A DNA stretch of 64,000 nt from Ottelia alismoides (Eukaryota; Streptophyta; Magnoliopsida; Alismatales; Hydrocharitaceae): contig JAZKJV010004148.1 of the NCBI GenBank assembly GCA_037367405.1, forward strand, positions 1,240,501 to 1,304,500, in the 5' to 3' direction. Made by a program: the position numbers and the translations under genes. Every line of letters starts with the position of its first letter. Position 1 is the first letter of the stretch. The notes under the pieces are model-generated. The model saw only the letters and a program-made list of their open reading frames with translations, did not search any database and had not been told where the DNA came from. Below are positions 1 to 12,143 of the stretch, in pieces.

Positions 1-83
1 TGAACAGTATAAGTATAGTAGAAGAGCAGAAAAAATGAAGTGGTTGGGGTATGCGAATGAAGAGAATATATGCAGGTGGGCGT

Positions 84-232
84 CGGTTCCCCCTATACTT
101 AGGCTCTAGTTAGTCTAAGTATGGAAGAAGGGTGGAAATGGAGCGATCATGGGAAAGAGTGTGATCCGGGGAAATGATATATAAAGATGGCATCGGTCCC
201 CCACTATACTTAGGCCTTGGCCTAAGTAGAGG
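84..232 (-). repeat. Hairpin plus polypurine-like repeat units of E1
   Basis: Two units about 110 bp apart (near 91-122 and 198-230). Each has, on the minus strand, an inverted repeat built on CTATACTTAGGC and its complement, followed by a G-run. Remains of a further arm lie at 7-20. The array matches the one in NA1 at 43811-44310 and continues beyond the window. Confidence 0.8.
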
Positions 233-287
233 AAGAAGCTGTACAAGGAGACCGATGTGGTCAGGAGGGAGGGTGGGTAGCCGATGA

Positions 288-2872
288 TTAAGGCGGTTTT
301 CGGCTGATCTTCTTGTGAGCCTGCGATAGGAGATCAGAATACGAGTCAGAGATGAAGCATATGGTTCCCAACTATTACCATTATCATCCTCAAAAAAATC
401 ATGATGGATAGTGGATGAAGTGTTTGAGTCAGATGAAAGATATCCGTCATCAGAATTATCCTCAAAGGAGTAGTATTCGAAAGTGGACATACTCCAAATA
501 TTCTGTTTTTTTTTTGTTTCTTCAGTTGTTTCCTCAGAATTCGTTCCTTCTTGGGGTCAATCGATTTATCCTCAGATGAATACTCAGAAGCATCAGTCTC
601 ATTTAGCTCATACGAAATAATTCCGGTGTACTTGAAGAAGGCAGGAGCATCAGCTTTGGATGAATAGTAGTTAGGAATGGGAGTTGTCCAACGAGAATTG
701 AATTTTGGATCCTTGCGAAGATATGGCTTTAGAGCTGCGGAATAGACTTCACTCATGTAGACTACCTTTTTCGGACCTGACGAGGGATCATCAGCTGATT
801 CCTCTTCCGAAAGGTCAAAGGTGACTTTCTTTTTCTTGTTTCGTGAAGTTGTTGGTTCACTTGAGTATCCATTTGAATTATCCTTAATCGGTTTTCGTTT
901 GTTCTTGGTCTTCTGAATGTTGGTGCACTCTCGATTTGGGATGTTTTGGTCAAGGTATTCAGAGAATGTCGCTCTAGGGTGCGACCATGCATTTGTTTCA
1001 GGATCGTAGTAGAAGGATTTGTCTATTTTGAGATCTGCAGGAATTGAAATACTGGGGAGAGTCTCTAAACCAATAGTCTCAACAACAGCCGCTATCTCAG
1101 GTGTAGCATCGGGTAGGTCTCTTCTACCGCTTCATGGTTACGGCTGTCGGGGACTTCGTGGGTTTCCTCAGAAGATCGTGGTTCCTCGAAGACAGGGTCA
1201 GATCTAAGTGCTTCCAATGCCGTGAAATTGATTTCCCGAGTCTCACAATCAATAATTGCCTTGGCCAATGCCAAGAATGGCTTTCCGAGAATGATTGGAG
1301 ACTTGGTGAATTCTCCTTGATGCTCAATATCAATGATCGTGAATTCTACTTTGAGCGGAGCACCTTGGAATTTCATGATGACAGGAATGATTCCTCGCGG
1401 CCGCTTTATAGATCGGTCCGCCAATTTAACAATCTCTCGTAATTTCATGATCGGTCCAAGTTTGAGTTCGTGAAATACAGAGGTCGGGAGGATATTGATC
1501 GCTGAATCGTCATCAATCCGAGCATGGGTGAAAATTGTGTCTTTGATTTCAAAGTCAAATCTGGGCAACTGCTTCACTATGCAGCTCTTGGTTTTTCTCC
1601 TCAACACCAAGGAGGAGGCCATTGACAAGATATGTCTTTCGGTCTTTGTTCTAATCCTTCCCGACTTTTTCTTAATTAATTTGTCCATTATAAATCATTT
1701 AAGGTTGGGGAAGTATTCAATGGCCTGTAAAAAGGGGAGTTCAAAAATCAATTTCTTTCCTGGTGCTTCCGTACACCAGGATCCAAATTCTTCGGATCTT
1801 CTTCAGTTTTATTTTTATGTATTTTTCGAGATTTTCGATTTTTTGTGATTTTGAATATTCCCATTTTTTGGTATTTTCTGTGTGACGTGGTGATGTGGTG
1901 TGTTTTTCCGTCGATGTGTAGGGGCTTTGATGTTCTGATAAGGAGTCAGATGCATGGTCATGTCTAGGGGAATAATAAGCAGAAGTGTCATTCACAGAAT
2001 CGTCTCTAGGTTTTTGAACATCCTCAAAATTGTCAAAATGAGATCCAATCATTTCCTCATTCATTTTCTTGTCCGAGCTCCCATAGAGTGAAATTAATTG
2101 GTCGGTAAATTTTTGAAATATATCCTCTATTGATTTGAATCTCTTATTTATCCTTCAAATATCATCCTCAAAATTATGTTCATGATCAATCATGGGAGTA
2201 GTCGGTGTGTGTTCGATAATTTCGTCTTCCATTTTTCCGTTTGTGCTGAGAGGAGAGTTTCTTGGAATATCCGAATATGATCATTATTTTCTGAAAGTTT
2301 CTCCTCAAAAATTATGGAAGGAGGCAGCTCATATGGTTCAGGCATGTGTAGTTGGTCTGAGTAGAGTTCAATGATTGGTCAGACCTTGATATTGTGGAGT
2401 CATCATACATGGTTTATGTTTTTCTATATGGTCAGTCAAGTCCTCTGTATGAGTATCCTGTCTGAAGAGGGGTTTGTCATGGTCAATCCAATGCTGATGA
2501 TAAATAAGTACGGGTCTTTCCATCTGGGTTTGGTTTCTAAGCCAATCAAGAGACTCACAGGTATTTTGATCTTGAAATGGCTCCTCAGCGAGAATTCGAG
2601 AATAAGATGGTTCAGTCCAAGATGGTAGATGGTCATGTGTTGTCGGATGATGTGAATAGAAATTCAATGAGGAGGCCGAATTTATCTGCGGGTGAAAGTC
2701 TCCCGCAAATATTGGAGGATTATTGAAAGAAGAAGATTTAGTTGATTTGGGCCTAACCGAAACAAATTCATTTTTCATAGTATTGTTCTGATGGATTTTG
2801 AGTTAGTTGTTCGATCATTTTTGAAAGGAATGGGGGGTTGGATCTGCAAGAGTTTTTGGACAAGAGTTCCAC
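288..2872 (-). pseudogene. RT-less ORF region of E1 with retropepsin-like domain (broken)
   Basis: Long coding region now split into several open stretches by stops and frameshifts. The start is placed at 2872 by comparison with NA1, where the matching codon is ATG; here it reads GTG. The end is the stop near 288. N-terminal part: polar, His/Pro/Ser-rich, no recognisable capsid fold. Middle part (1092-1688): a retropepsin-like domain, with IDDDSAINILP at the catalytic loop near 1491-1520, then LADRSIKRPRG and ILGKPFLALAKAIID, as in plant gypsy proteases. Tail: Ser/Asp/Glu-rich and Lys-rich. The catalytic triplet is Asp-Asp-Asp where relatives have Asp-x-Gly, so activity is doubtful. It encodes no polymerase. 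Its role is unknown; a Gag-like or trans-acting helper protein is only a guess. Confidence 0.75.
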
Positions 2873-4264
2873 TATCAAGAAAAGAAGAGAGATGATTGCA
2901 CAGGATAGTCAAGAGAAAATTTATCAAAATGTGTGGCTAGTGATCTTTGAAATCAGTTCACGCACACCAATGCAAACACAAATCAAACCCCAGGTTCACC
3001 AACTCACACAATGAGGACGTAAGAGTTCGGCTATTATCTTTTCAATTTTAATTGGTGGCAATACAATATATCAGAGCGATTGAAGTGAGTTGTTAGGAAC
3101 CCAATGCTCTCAGGAGACTGGCCTATCCCAAATTAGATCTTTCCCAGCCACTATGAGTTGCGGACCATTTACCGGCTACCTGATCAACTCAATCTGTTAA
3201 GGACGTCACGGGCCGCTTTACCAGCTACCGGAGAGATCCTCTCTGGAGAACGACAAAGCCAAGATAGTAGTCTAAAAAGAGTTAGGGCGTGGCTCTATCC
3301 TAGTGTGCGGGTCGCTCTCTCGCTCAAGCAAACCAAACAATGACGGGGTTGCTCTCCCGCAAAAATTCTTGATTTTATGGTTCTTAAGACCGGCTATATT
3401 TAACAGTCCTAATTTTAATTAGGTGATCACTGAAGAATTTAAATGAGAATAAATACACGTCTACCATCCTGTCCCAATTTCCATAAGAATTATGTGATAA
3501 AACAAGAGGGAGAAATTCGGGAAAAGTCGATGCATGCGGAAAACTATGATGTATGCTCAGTTAGAAGACTTACAGTGAATCCTCGCAATCTCCATGTAGG
3601 ATGCTAGACAGAATTGAAAAATTACTCTAAATGAATGCAAGACGATGAAAAACCACACCTAAGCAGAAAGTTGTTAGCGGGAAAGAATTGAGTTAAATTT
3701 TGGCTAAATTGAACGATCTATGTGCGTCTCATTTAATGTGCAGCGTGGCCTTAGATCCTACAAGCACAATCAAAAATACAAATGCTCTGAGAGCCGTATG
3801 TGCAGGTCTATCCTAATTGCCACTTAAGTCGGGCCCCACCCTCACCGAAGAGTGAAACAGGCCACGACACACCACAAAAAAAAGTTCAGAGTCTTTTACA
3901 CACACGAGAGTCTAAACGGACACCGCTATAACTGAGCAGAAATTGAAATTTGCAGAAATTACAAACTAGACTCTATGCTCTCTCACGACTCGACTCGATC
4001 TTAATTGTGGCTTTTCGGAAGTCGGTGAAGATGCTTCGGTTTCTTGAAAAACCGCTCTACGTATGCCGGGTACCTCGCAAGAAAAATAAGAGAGAGAATG
4101 TCAGAGAGTGACTCAAAAAAATATCAAAAATAAAATAAACAAAATAAATGCTGAATATAAATGCAGGAAATAAAATAAAATTTACAATGAAAAATTCGGG
4201 GGTCAGACTACCCGAATGCAGAAAACCGAACGAAAATTTTCAAAACACAAAACTAAGTCGTTTG
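2873..4264 (-). other. Untranslated leader of E1 between primer site and ORF
   Basis: About 1.4 kb without a convincing ORF. It holds two copies of a 20-base motif, GGTAGCCGGTAAACGGTCCG-like on the minus strand, at 3161-3180 and 3211-3230. The same motif occurs in the leaders of E3 (24310-24329) and NA1 (40519-40538 and 40601-40620). The block around 3700-3790 also matches the NA1, E3 and E5 leaders. A packaging or dimerisation role is an inference. Confidence 0.65.
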
Positions 4265-4284
4265 CCTCCACGGCAACGGCGCCA
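4265..4284 (-). other. Primer-binding site of E1 (tRNA-Asp type)
   Basis: On the minus strand this reads TGGCGCCGTTGCCG followed by TGGAGG, matching the tRNA-Asp 3' end used by Tat/Athila elements. It lies 2 bases inside the LTR end (CCGTCA at 4287). Confidence 0.9.
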
Positions 4285-4286
4285 TC

Positions 4287-5300
4287 TGACGGATCCAAAA
4301 ATCACGACTTTAAAAAGATGTTTTTATTTTGTTTAAGGTTTGTCTTTCGTTGTAGGCTGCGATCGGAATCGGTCAAGAAATAACCACAAAAATTATTTAA
4401 TTTCAATCAAGTGGTTTTATGTTTATTTTACTTGGGCAAGTCCCAAGGAAGATCACAAGGAGGCAAAGGAACATCCTAGAGTTATGACTATCATGATTCG
4501 TGCATAGTTATCGAGGCGGTCTTTTTTTAGAATTTTTAATGCAAATAAGGGATACAAGATGCAATTTCAGCCTATTTCAGGGACTAAAATGCAAATTATG
4601 TTCAAATGATGTCCGAAAAATACGAAACTTGGCTACAATGCAAAATATGATGAAATAAATGCAGTGTAAAGTTTTTGGAATTTTTGGATGCAATATGATT
4701 TTTTTATGATTTTTTTAATGCAAATAGAATGATTTTCAATATTTAATTATAATAAATTCTAAACCTACTTTTTTTCAGGGGATAAAATTATCTAAGATCT
4801 ATCACTAGGTAATGGATCTTAAAAAAATCCTAAACCATGAAAATGTGGGATTTAATACCTATTTAAAGCAAATAATGAAATATGCAAAATGATTTTTACA
4901 GAGCAAATTATGCATGCAAATGCAAATCTTTTTGGGCACAATGCCAAGCACAATTAACTCTACAATATGTGATTTTTGGAGCAATGGTTAATCAACTACA
5001 AAATTAAGAGCACAGACTTGCAAAATATAAAAATTTCCATTGAATATTTAGATATTAATTAACCACTGATCACAAAAATATCCACAATATGTCAAACTGT
5101 AGAGAATTAAATGAGGAACAAAATGCCAATATTTGATAAATAAAATAATGCAATGTAGAGGTCTAAAATGAAGGATAAAGACATGGGTACAGATGCAAAT
5201 AGCAATAAATAAAATAAATATAAAATGTGCCTGTGGGGGACCAACTGCCAATTACCAAGAACTGGGGAGTACTTCTACAATTAGCAGTCCCAATTTCATT
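4287..5300 (-). repeat. Partial 5' LTR of E1 (family 1), 3' third only
   Basis: Minus-strand sequence matches the 3' portion of the NA1 LTRs (about 38400-39425), including the AT-rich tail and the GCCTCC...GACTTGCCCAAGTAAAATAAACATAAAACC stretch (in pieces). It ends in CCGTCA at 4287. Similarity fades near 5240-5300. The upstream GC-rich part and U3 of this LTR are missing. Confidence 0.8.
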
Positions 5301-5899
5301 TTTGTGTTTTGTAATTTTTTTTGAGTTTTTCAAACAAACGTCTACTTTTTTATTTTCTTTTTATAAGAATCCTAAATCATGCACCTAGGTTGCAAGTCCT
5401 AAGACTAACTACGTAATCAGATATAATAAAAAAACCGAAGCAAGTATCTATCGAAAAAGCCGCGGAAAAACCGTCGAGGCGAGAAAACCGCGGTGGGTGC
5501 CCTGATCCCCCGAATACACAGTACTTGGTGAATCAGAACCCGAAAAAAATGGGGGGGGGATTACAAGTCGGGATGTCCTTAGTGGACCCCTTCTACTAGA
5601 GTTCAATACAACTTCTCTCTCACGTTCTCTCTCTTTTACAAAATTACTACTTAATTTCTGCCCTCTACAGCTGACCCGTAAAGAAGGAATCAGCCTCTGC
5701 TCTTTCAACTGACTCGGCTTCTTAAGAAACCGGTTGATCCTGCAGGCCCTACAAAAACTAGTTAGCGGCTAAAGACGAGTCGAGAAAAGCCGTAAGAAAA
5801 CTGAAGAAAAGCTACAAAAAACAAAAGAAGAGAGAAAATAAAACACAAAGATATGTAAAAAAATCAAAATACACTAACTCCTCCCCAACAATGGCGCCA
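5301..5899 (-). other. Primer-binding site (5881-5899) and leader of E2
   Basis: Minus-strand TGGCGCCATTGTTGGGGAG at 5881-5899 is a tRNA-Asp type primer site, 3 bases inside the LTR end (CACATCA at 5903). The leader leftwards shows no domain I can name. It contains a short G-run (C8 region near 5553-5560) and a GA/CT-rich stretch near 5610-5640. Confidence 0.8.
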
Positions 5900-5902
5900 T
5901 TT

Positions 5903-8900
5903 TGATGTGGCTCGAAATCGGTTTGTGGCTTTTTTGAAGAAAAGATTGTCGTTGTAGAAAACTGCAAAAGGATCCTAGTCGATCAAACAAAGATCGGTTT
6001 TATTATGAAAAACCTTACACTAATTATTTAACCAAGGAAGTGTTCCTGGGTCAAACACAAGGAGGCAGAATAGGGTATTTTTTGAATTTTTTAAGAGAAA
6101 ATATTTTTGTGATTATTTTATCTCTTCTTAAAGCGATCACAGAAAAAGATACAATTTTTATGGAATTTTTTATTTTTTATTTTTATTCGATTTTATTCTT
6201 TTCCAATTTTTATTTATTTTTCAAAGTTGTATTTTTCACACAATTTACCTACTATATAATAGGTGAAATATAGAAGAAATATAGAGGATATTATATAGTA
6301 GGTGAAACGGTCGAGCAACAGGCTCGAAGATCACACGAAAACAAATCAAAATGGAGACAATTTGCGACGAATCAAAACAAGATGAAAACACGACAGAAAT
6401 ACACGAAAGTTACTGAAAAACTTGCTGGGGTAGTTGTGTAACTACCCTAAAAAGAACTACAAAAAATTATGTCAAAAATAGGTTCAAAACTCCCCTACAT
6501 GCTAGGGGTATAATTGCAAGAAAAAGAAACAAAAAGTGTTGCAAAAAGGTCCTCGGTAGGGACTGTTCTGGAAAGAAAACAAGAAAGTTTACATTTAGGT
6601 CCCTGTGCGGGGACCTAAATGTCATATCTGGAAAGCTTTGGACTCGCTCTGAACTTCTAAATCTTCTCTGGGTTTAGTATGTAAATATCACACCCCTTCA
6701 GCTTGAACGTACAGGATGAGAACGTGCTACACGATCTGAGCCGTCCGCTGAGGACACGTGTCACAAGACTGCACTTTGGTTGTTCTTGGGCCGTTAGTCA
6801 AACGTTTGAGCGGCTGATGAAGGCGGCTCCTTCTCCAATTTCTCGTCGGCGATGGAAGAAAAGCTTGGGCCTCCGGAAGGGCCAGAGGGTTAGCTCCTCT
6901 AACCCTCGAGCTCGCCTGCAGTGGTGCACGGCCTGGTGTCGAGGAGAGTGGCGGCGGAAGATGGAAGAAGATGACTGCTCCAATGGTCTGCTCCTGGAGC
7001 TATGTTTTTTACCCTTTCTTTGATGATGATTTGTGGGAAGATGAAAGCCCCCAGATGATGTGAAATTGTTCTAGACGCGAGATAAACCTGCAAAGAAGAT
7101 TTATATGCTCGATTCTCTAAAGAATCGACCAACATTTATCAAGAAATGCAAGGTCAAAAGTTACGTTACCAGACTTATGAAGAGGTTGTAGGAATGGTTT
7201 CAAGAATGGAAATGAGATTTGATTCGTTTTGTGAATGAATTAAGACGATTTGAAGGTTGGGCATTTAAGATGAATGATTAAAATCTCTAATGACAGGCTT
7301 AACCACGCTAATCGTGGCACAGTTATCGAGATAAAATTTGATGAAGATGAAGGAATAGATCTATGACAGAGAGGTGTATTTACCTCTGGTAGTTGCTGCG
7401 ATGGCCGATCATAGCTAGAGCTGGACGCGCGCAAGGCGGTGATGCAAGGCGGAGCTTCGCCTTGGAACACCTCCCCGAAGATCCTTCTCCCATGCGGGCA
7501 ACGTAGCTTGGAGATGTCACCTCATGGATGAGCGGAGCAAGGCGAGGTAGAGAGGGGGTCTATCACTAGACGCCTGGACTTCAGGTGGTTATGAGTGAGT
7601 TAGTTGTGAATTACGATCTTTGAGGGTTTATATAGATCGATTTCGTGAGCTTCAAGCTAGATCTTAGTGTGGTTGAATGTCTAGGTTGTTAGGAGAGTGT
7701 ATCCAAGGGTTTAGATCATCGGAAGAGGTTAGGATACGCGTGAGAGAAATAGGTGAAGTTGACTGATCAAAACAAACTGCAGTATTGTCTTCTTGAGGAA
7801 GATGAACCAGGTGTTGACACGTGTCAGCACTTGGTAGGCCACATGTATAAAATTGCTTCTAAATTCAATATTAAATAGTAAATAACGTTAATTTAAATAA
7901 GTATAAAATCAAGACAAGTAAATAATTAAATTGTCTAATTTATGGAATAATTACTTTTAATAAATAATAAATATTATTTGAAATATCAATATTATATTAA
8001 TAAATATGTATAGATAAATAGATTTTGGATTTTTAATTTAATAAATAAATAATTAAAAAGTAATTTTATATTTTCTTAATTATTAGAGTAATAAATAAGG
8101 ATTGTGTGAATTTTTATGAATTTTAATAAATTAATTTACAAATATTAATAAATACAGGTATAAGTTATCTAGTTCATTTTTACCTATAATTTAGAGTTTT
8201 GGATTTTATTAAAATAATAAATAAGTCCAAACACTCTGAAATAAATTAGGGTGAAAATACAATGTCATGAAAATAATTAGAAATTATAAAATTAATAAAA
8301 ATATAAATAATGTTCTACTTAGAATAAATTGCCCACAAACATCGTTGTCATTTGGTCCCAAAATCGAGTTTTTGCAAACTGACTCTGAATTTGACAAAAC
8401 CACCTTTATTAATTAGTTTATATTATTTTATGAACTTTAAAGGTGATTAGAGTGAAATTGGAGTTCGTATAAAGAAGTTATGATGTTCGGAAGTTGAGAA
8501 TTTGACAATTTAAAAGCTAGATTTCTTGTCATATATACAGGGTAATATTTTTAACTTATTTTTATATTTTTATATACATTTTTAGAAATAATTAGGTAAA
8601 GAGTTTGGCGAAATATATATACATATGAATTAATGAAAAATCATTGAAGTTTTGTATTTATTTGATAAATAGTGATAAATATATGAAGTGTGTCTTAATA
8701 TATTTTTATTGTTTTCTTTTCTTATCTACCCCTACTTATTGGTTTGTCGACCAATCCATGCTGACTTGGTGTCGGGTTAGGTTATAAATATACCTTGCAG
8801 TTATAATTATATTTGAAAGTCATATTGTACATATATACATATCTCCAATCTGCCTTCTTTTCTTTGTTCCTTATTTATTTACATGATTTTAATGCTTAAA

Positions 8901-9023
8901 AGTGAATATTTATTCATGAATGAAGTTTGAATAAAAGATGGGAATTAATAAATATTTACATGTATTTGTTAAGGGTTTTAAGATAAAATACGACAAAAAA
9001 GTTAATGAATCATGGATTCATCA
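5903..9023 (-). repeat. 5' LTR of E2 (family 2), 3121 bp
   Basis: On the minus strand it starts at 9023 with TGATGAATC, 3 bases, then GATTCATTA, and ends ...CACATCA at 5903, giving TG...CA ends. The U3 is AT-rich (7850-9000), a GC-rich block follows (6600-7800), and the tail holds the usual CCTTGTGTTTGACCC stretch near 6045. The first ~1.2 kb matches E7 (62050 onward), including the matching segment at 62590-62640. Confidence 0.88.
7627..7634 (-). promoter_or_regulatory. Candidate TATA box of the E2 LTR
   Basis: TATATAAA on the minus strand, about 1.39 kb from the LTR start, in the GC-rich block. This position parallels the TATA boxes of NA1 and S1. Confidence 0.45.
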
Positions 9024-10715
9024 CTCCTCCTTGCAAGGCGGCTCTCATGATGCGCTCAGGCTATGCTGCTTCTGCTCCTCCTCTATCCTCTACTATCATC
9101 GAAGGTCAGATGACCTTTTGGAAGACTCGCAAAGTTGGAAATGAACTGAAGATGAAGAAGAAGCTTCTGCAATAGATTGTCGTTGAAGCACCACTAGAGA
9201 AAATATGGGAGATCGGAGCTAAGCTTCAGTCTCCGATCAATGAAGTATCCGAACACCTGTGAATTTAGAAGCAAATGCCTTTGCCTATGCAAACTTATTA
9301 GGGGTTTAGTGAGGCGAAATGAAGGGTCTTAGGGGGTGAAGGAGAAGAACACAACTTGGATTCCAGGTCAGAGTTCTGCCTGTAAATGGTGACTTGGATA
9401 CATGTATGGAGAAATAGATCTAGCACAAGGGAGATCACACGTGGATGATGGATAGAAGATGGAGATGTCCAGATACTCAGATCAGTAAATAAGCAATGAA
9501 GAATAGGTAAAGAAAACGATGAAGAATTGAGAAAATGTAAATAAGGAAATTAAACTGGTAATTGAAGTCTGAATCAGAGATAATTCCCTAGTGATGCTAT
9601 AGGCATGGAGTGGAGCGTAGATGCTCCGAGTGGGTCTTCGCTCGAAGATCTGGGCCGAGGATCTGAGCTTGATCGGCTATAGAAGTAGCCGAAACACGAC
9701 TGATTTGGTTGACGATCATGCCGGAGGTGCACAACCGTCGTCACTGTCAATCTCTTCCTAGTACTGTCACAAGTGGTCCGAGAGGCTAGGGTGTAGGTCC
9801 AGCCGGATTTCCAGAGCCAGTGGCTGGTGTGTGCTATTTGATGATGTGGGGAAAATGGAAGTTGATGTCCCTAGGTAGTTATTTCAACCATTGTCATCGA
9901 TCAGGTAGCTAGGATTAGGTTGAGAACAGAGGTTGAAGAGAGCTAGTGTTGAATGGCGAAGGGTTTGGTGGAGGTTTAGAGAGTTGTTTGTGCGTATGGA
10001 GGCTGGCAAAAATAGGAGAATTTACTGGGGAACTAAGAGTTACGTCTTTTGGATGAGGTGGCTGGAGGTTGAGTAGATCCAGAGATCATTTGATATATAT
10101 CCAACGGCTCAAGAAAGGGCATAATCCAAGGGATCAAATGCATCTGATGAGACACATCCGGTGACTTTAGTGGAAATGCTAAAGGATGACGTGGACGCTT
10201 CTGATCAAAGATCCAACAGACAGAATTAAAGTCGGTGGATATTAAAAAACCAAGCCATGTGGTGCAATCTGAATATGCCACGTGGCCCCAAAAATATAAA
10301 AATCAGAGATAATTTGGAAAGAATTAGTTAAAATAAGAAATTAGGAAATGGTAAACACATGTAAAAGTCAAAGAGAACAAAGGACATTTATACATATATA
10401 AAAATTAAATACTAATTAAAACAATATAATATAATTTCCTTTGATTGTTATTTTTCTTATTATTTTTTATTTTTACTTTATTTTACGTTAATTTATTTAT
10501 ATACAATACTGATCTAATTTTTATTTGATTTTTAGTAAGAAAAACCATAAAATATTGCACCAGTATAAGGAAATATTAATATATATTAATTAGTGATAAT
10601 TATATACAAAACATAATTAAATAATTAATGTTAATTAGTTAATGAATCATGCGATTAACTTAAGCAAGAGAGAGCTTATAGTGATAACTAATGATGATAA
10701 ATCTGAGATTTACCA
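9024..10715 (-). repeat. 3' LTR of E3 (family 3), truncated to 1692 bp by E2
   Basis: Matches 26535-28254 of the right-hand LTR along its length. On the minus strand it starts at 10715 with TGGTAAATC, 3 bases, GATTTATCA. The part equivalent to 25390-26534 is displaced by E2. Compared with the other LTR it lacks the ~40-bp palindrome (see 27866-27909); only ACATGT remains near 10357-10362. Confidence 0.88.
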
Positions 10716-10731
10716 CCCCCCTAAACTTAAG
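10716..10731 (-). other. Polypurine tract of E3
   Basis: CCCCCCTAAACTTAAG on the plus strand, i.e. a minus-strand tract ending in GGGGGG directly against the LTR start at 10715. This is the normal position for the plus-strand primer. Confidence 0.75.
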
Positions 10732-12143
10732 CTAAGCTTGTCCATGAGCTAATAAATAAATAATTTGTTAAAGAGATAGCTTAATTAGTGAGATCCATGA
10801 CATGTGCAAGTGAGTATACATAGCTTTTGTCCTAGAATACTAGATTTTAGGAAATCCTAAAACTCTAAGTTCATCCAATTATTAATCGAAAGGAATTCAA
10901 CTCTACTAATTACAGACTCCCAATGTGTACATATATATAAGAAGTATGACTTAGTGTAGATTGCACCATGAGAGTAAAGTCAAAATATCACCACAAATTC
11001 CAACCTCATAAGCTTTCCCAAGGACCTAACCCTCAACTCTAGGGAACAGATCTAGTTTTGCTTCAATCCACCGTCTCTTTAGTTTGTCAGACTTCAAAGG
11101 TATGGATGGAAGGCCATATTATGCAGGATGTAGGATTGTGTACTTATTTTCTCTTCCTCTCATTGGAACATGGATCCCTCAAGTGATAAAACTCAACACA
11201 ATTTTTATTTTGATTTTTGCAATCAGTGCGTCCGTCAAAGAGATTGAGCCGTCTGTACTTGTTTTTCTGGGAGTACACCGGGGTGTATCTTTTTAAGATA
11301 TCTGATATACCTGCACTCAAACTTGTAGCGCTAACGATGTAGAGCCCTTTTTGTGCTACTAGCCCGACTTATAAAAGCTTGTTGATTTGGTCAAAATGGA
11401 CACTTTAAATGTTAGGAGTGCTTGTATTGAATATAGCTCATATGATGTAACTTTGTAATGTAATGAGCTTTTGTTTTTCTCTTGTCATCATCATTTTTTT
11501 TATTTTGAGAGAACTTCCCTTCTTTTTGGCTAGCTCCACTGCTTTTCCCAAGGATTGGTGCACACTGACCAACTTATTAATTAATGTCATCACACCCTGG
11601 GAACTTTAGGTCAAAATCAAGAGATAGCATGAGAACATGTCCCATACTGGCTAAGATACTGACACCCATGTTTCATGAAGCCATCAATAATCTTATCCCA
11701 TCCTCGAGCATCATACAGATCAAGTCCAAACTCAAACTTCCAATCCCAGTCTCTTCAGTGATACCTTGACTCATCTCAATCATAAATGCAGTCGTGCATG
11801 TGAGTGAAAGTCAACTTCTTTTAAGGGAGATTAAGCAAGGGATATGGCCTGCATATCTTCAAACTAGGAGAGTATGAATTTTTAAGTCCATGACCCTTAT
11901 GATTAATACAAAATAACTTTATGTATGCGGACTCCTTAAACGAAGTTTTAAAGATAATATAAAGCCTTGAGTGCTTAGTGAAAGTGTTAGAGAGAAACAC
12001 TAATTAATAAGTCTGTATGTTAAATATTTACAAAATTATTTATTAATTTTATTAAAACATGGACAAAAAAATGAGCACCCTTGACAAAACAATATAGAGA
12101 CAACCCAGAGATACACTAAGATGCCCTTACCGACTTTAGCTCC
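10732..12143 (-). other. 3' internal non-coding region of E3
   Basis: About 1.4 kb, AT-rich, with no coding domain recognised. Short open stretches (for example plus 11084-11296 and 11584-11769) have no family features. Parts resemble the 3' internal regions of E4, NA1 and E6 only weakly. Confidence 0.5.

Larger units (their letters stand above)
1..5300 (-). mobile_element. E1: non-autonomous Ty3/gypsy (Tat/Athila-like) element, partial
   Basis: Minus-strand retroelement cut by the left window edge. Read from right to left it has part of a 5' LTR, a tRNA-Asp type primer site, a 1.4-kb leader, one long broken ORF region with a retropepsin-like domain, and the start of a hairpin/polypurine array. 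The same order, with clearly related sequence, is seen in NA1 (36230-48773, plus). No RT, RNase H or integrase is present between leader and array. The LTR can be followed only to about 5300, where it meets the leader of E2; this looks like a deletion or rearrangement junction. The right limit is approximate. Confidence 0.85.
5301..9023 (-). mobile_element. E2: Ty3/gypsy element fragment (5' LTR plus leader)
   Basis: Minus strand: complete LTR (5903-9023), primer site (5881-5899) and about 0.6 kb of leader, then an abrupt junction with E1's LTR. The right end abuts an internal point of E3's left LTR: position 9024 corresponds to 26535 of the other E3 LTR. E2 therefore inserted into E3's LTR. 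No coding domains remain; an 86-codon open stretch at 5448-5708 (minus) lies in the leader and is not recognisable. Confidence 0.8.

Noticed and set aside
4265..4284. tRNA gene-like sequence (also at 5881, 25371, 39428)
   Set aside because: Only the last ~18-20 bases of tRNA-Asp are matched, each next to an LTR end, so these are primer-binding sites.
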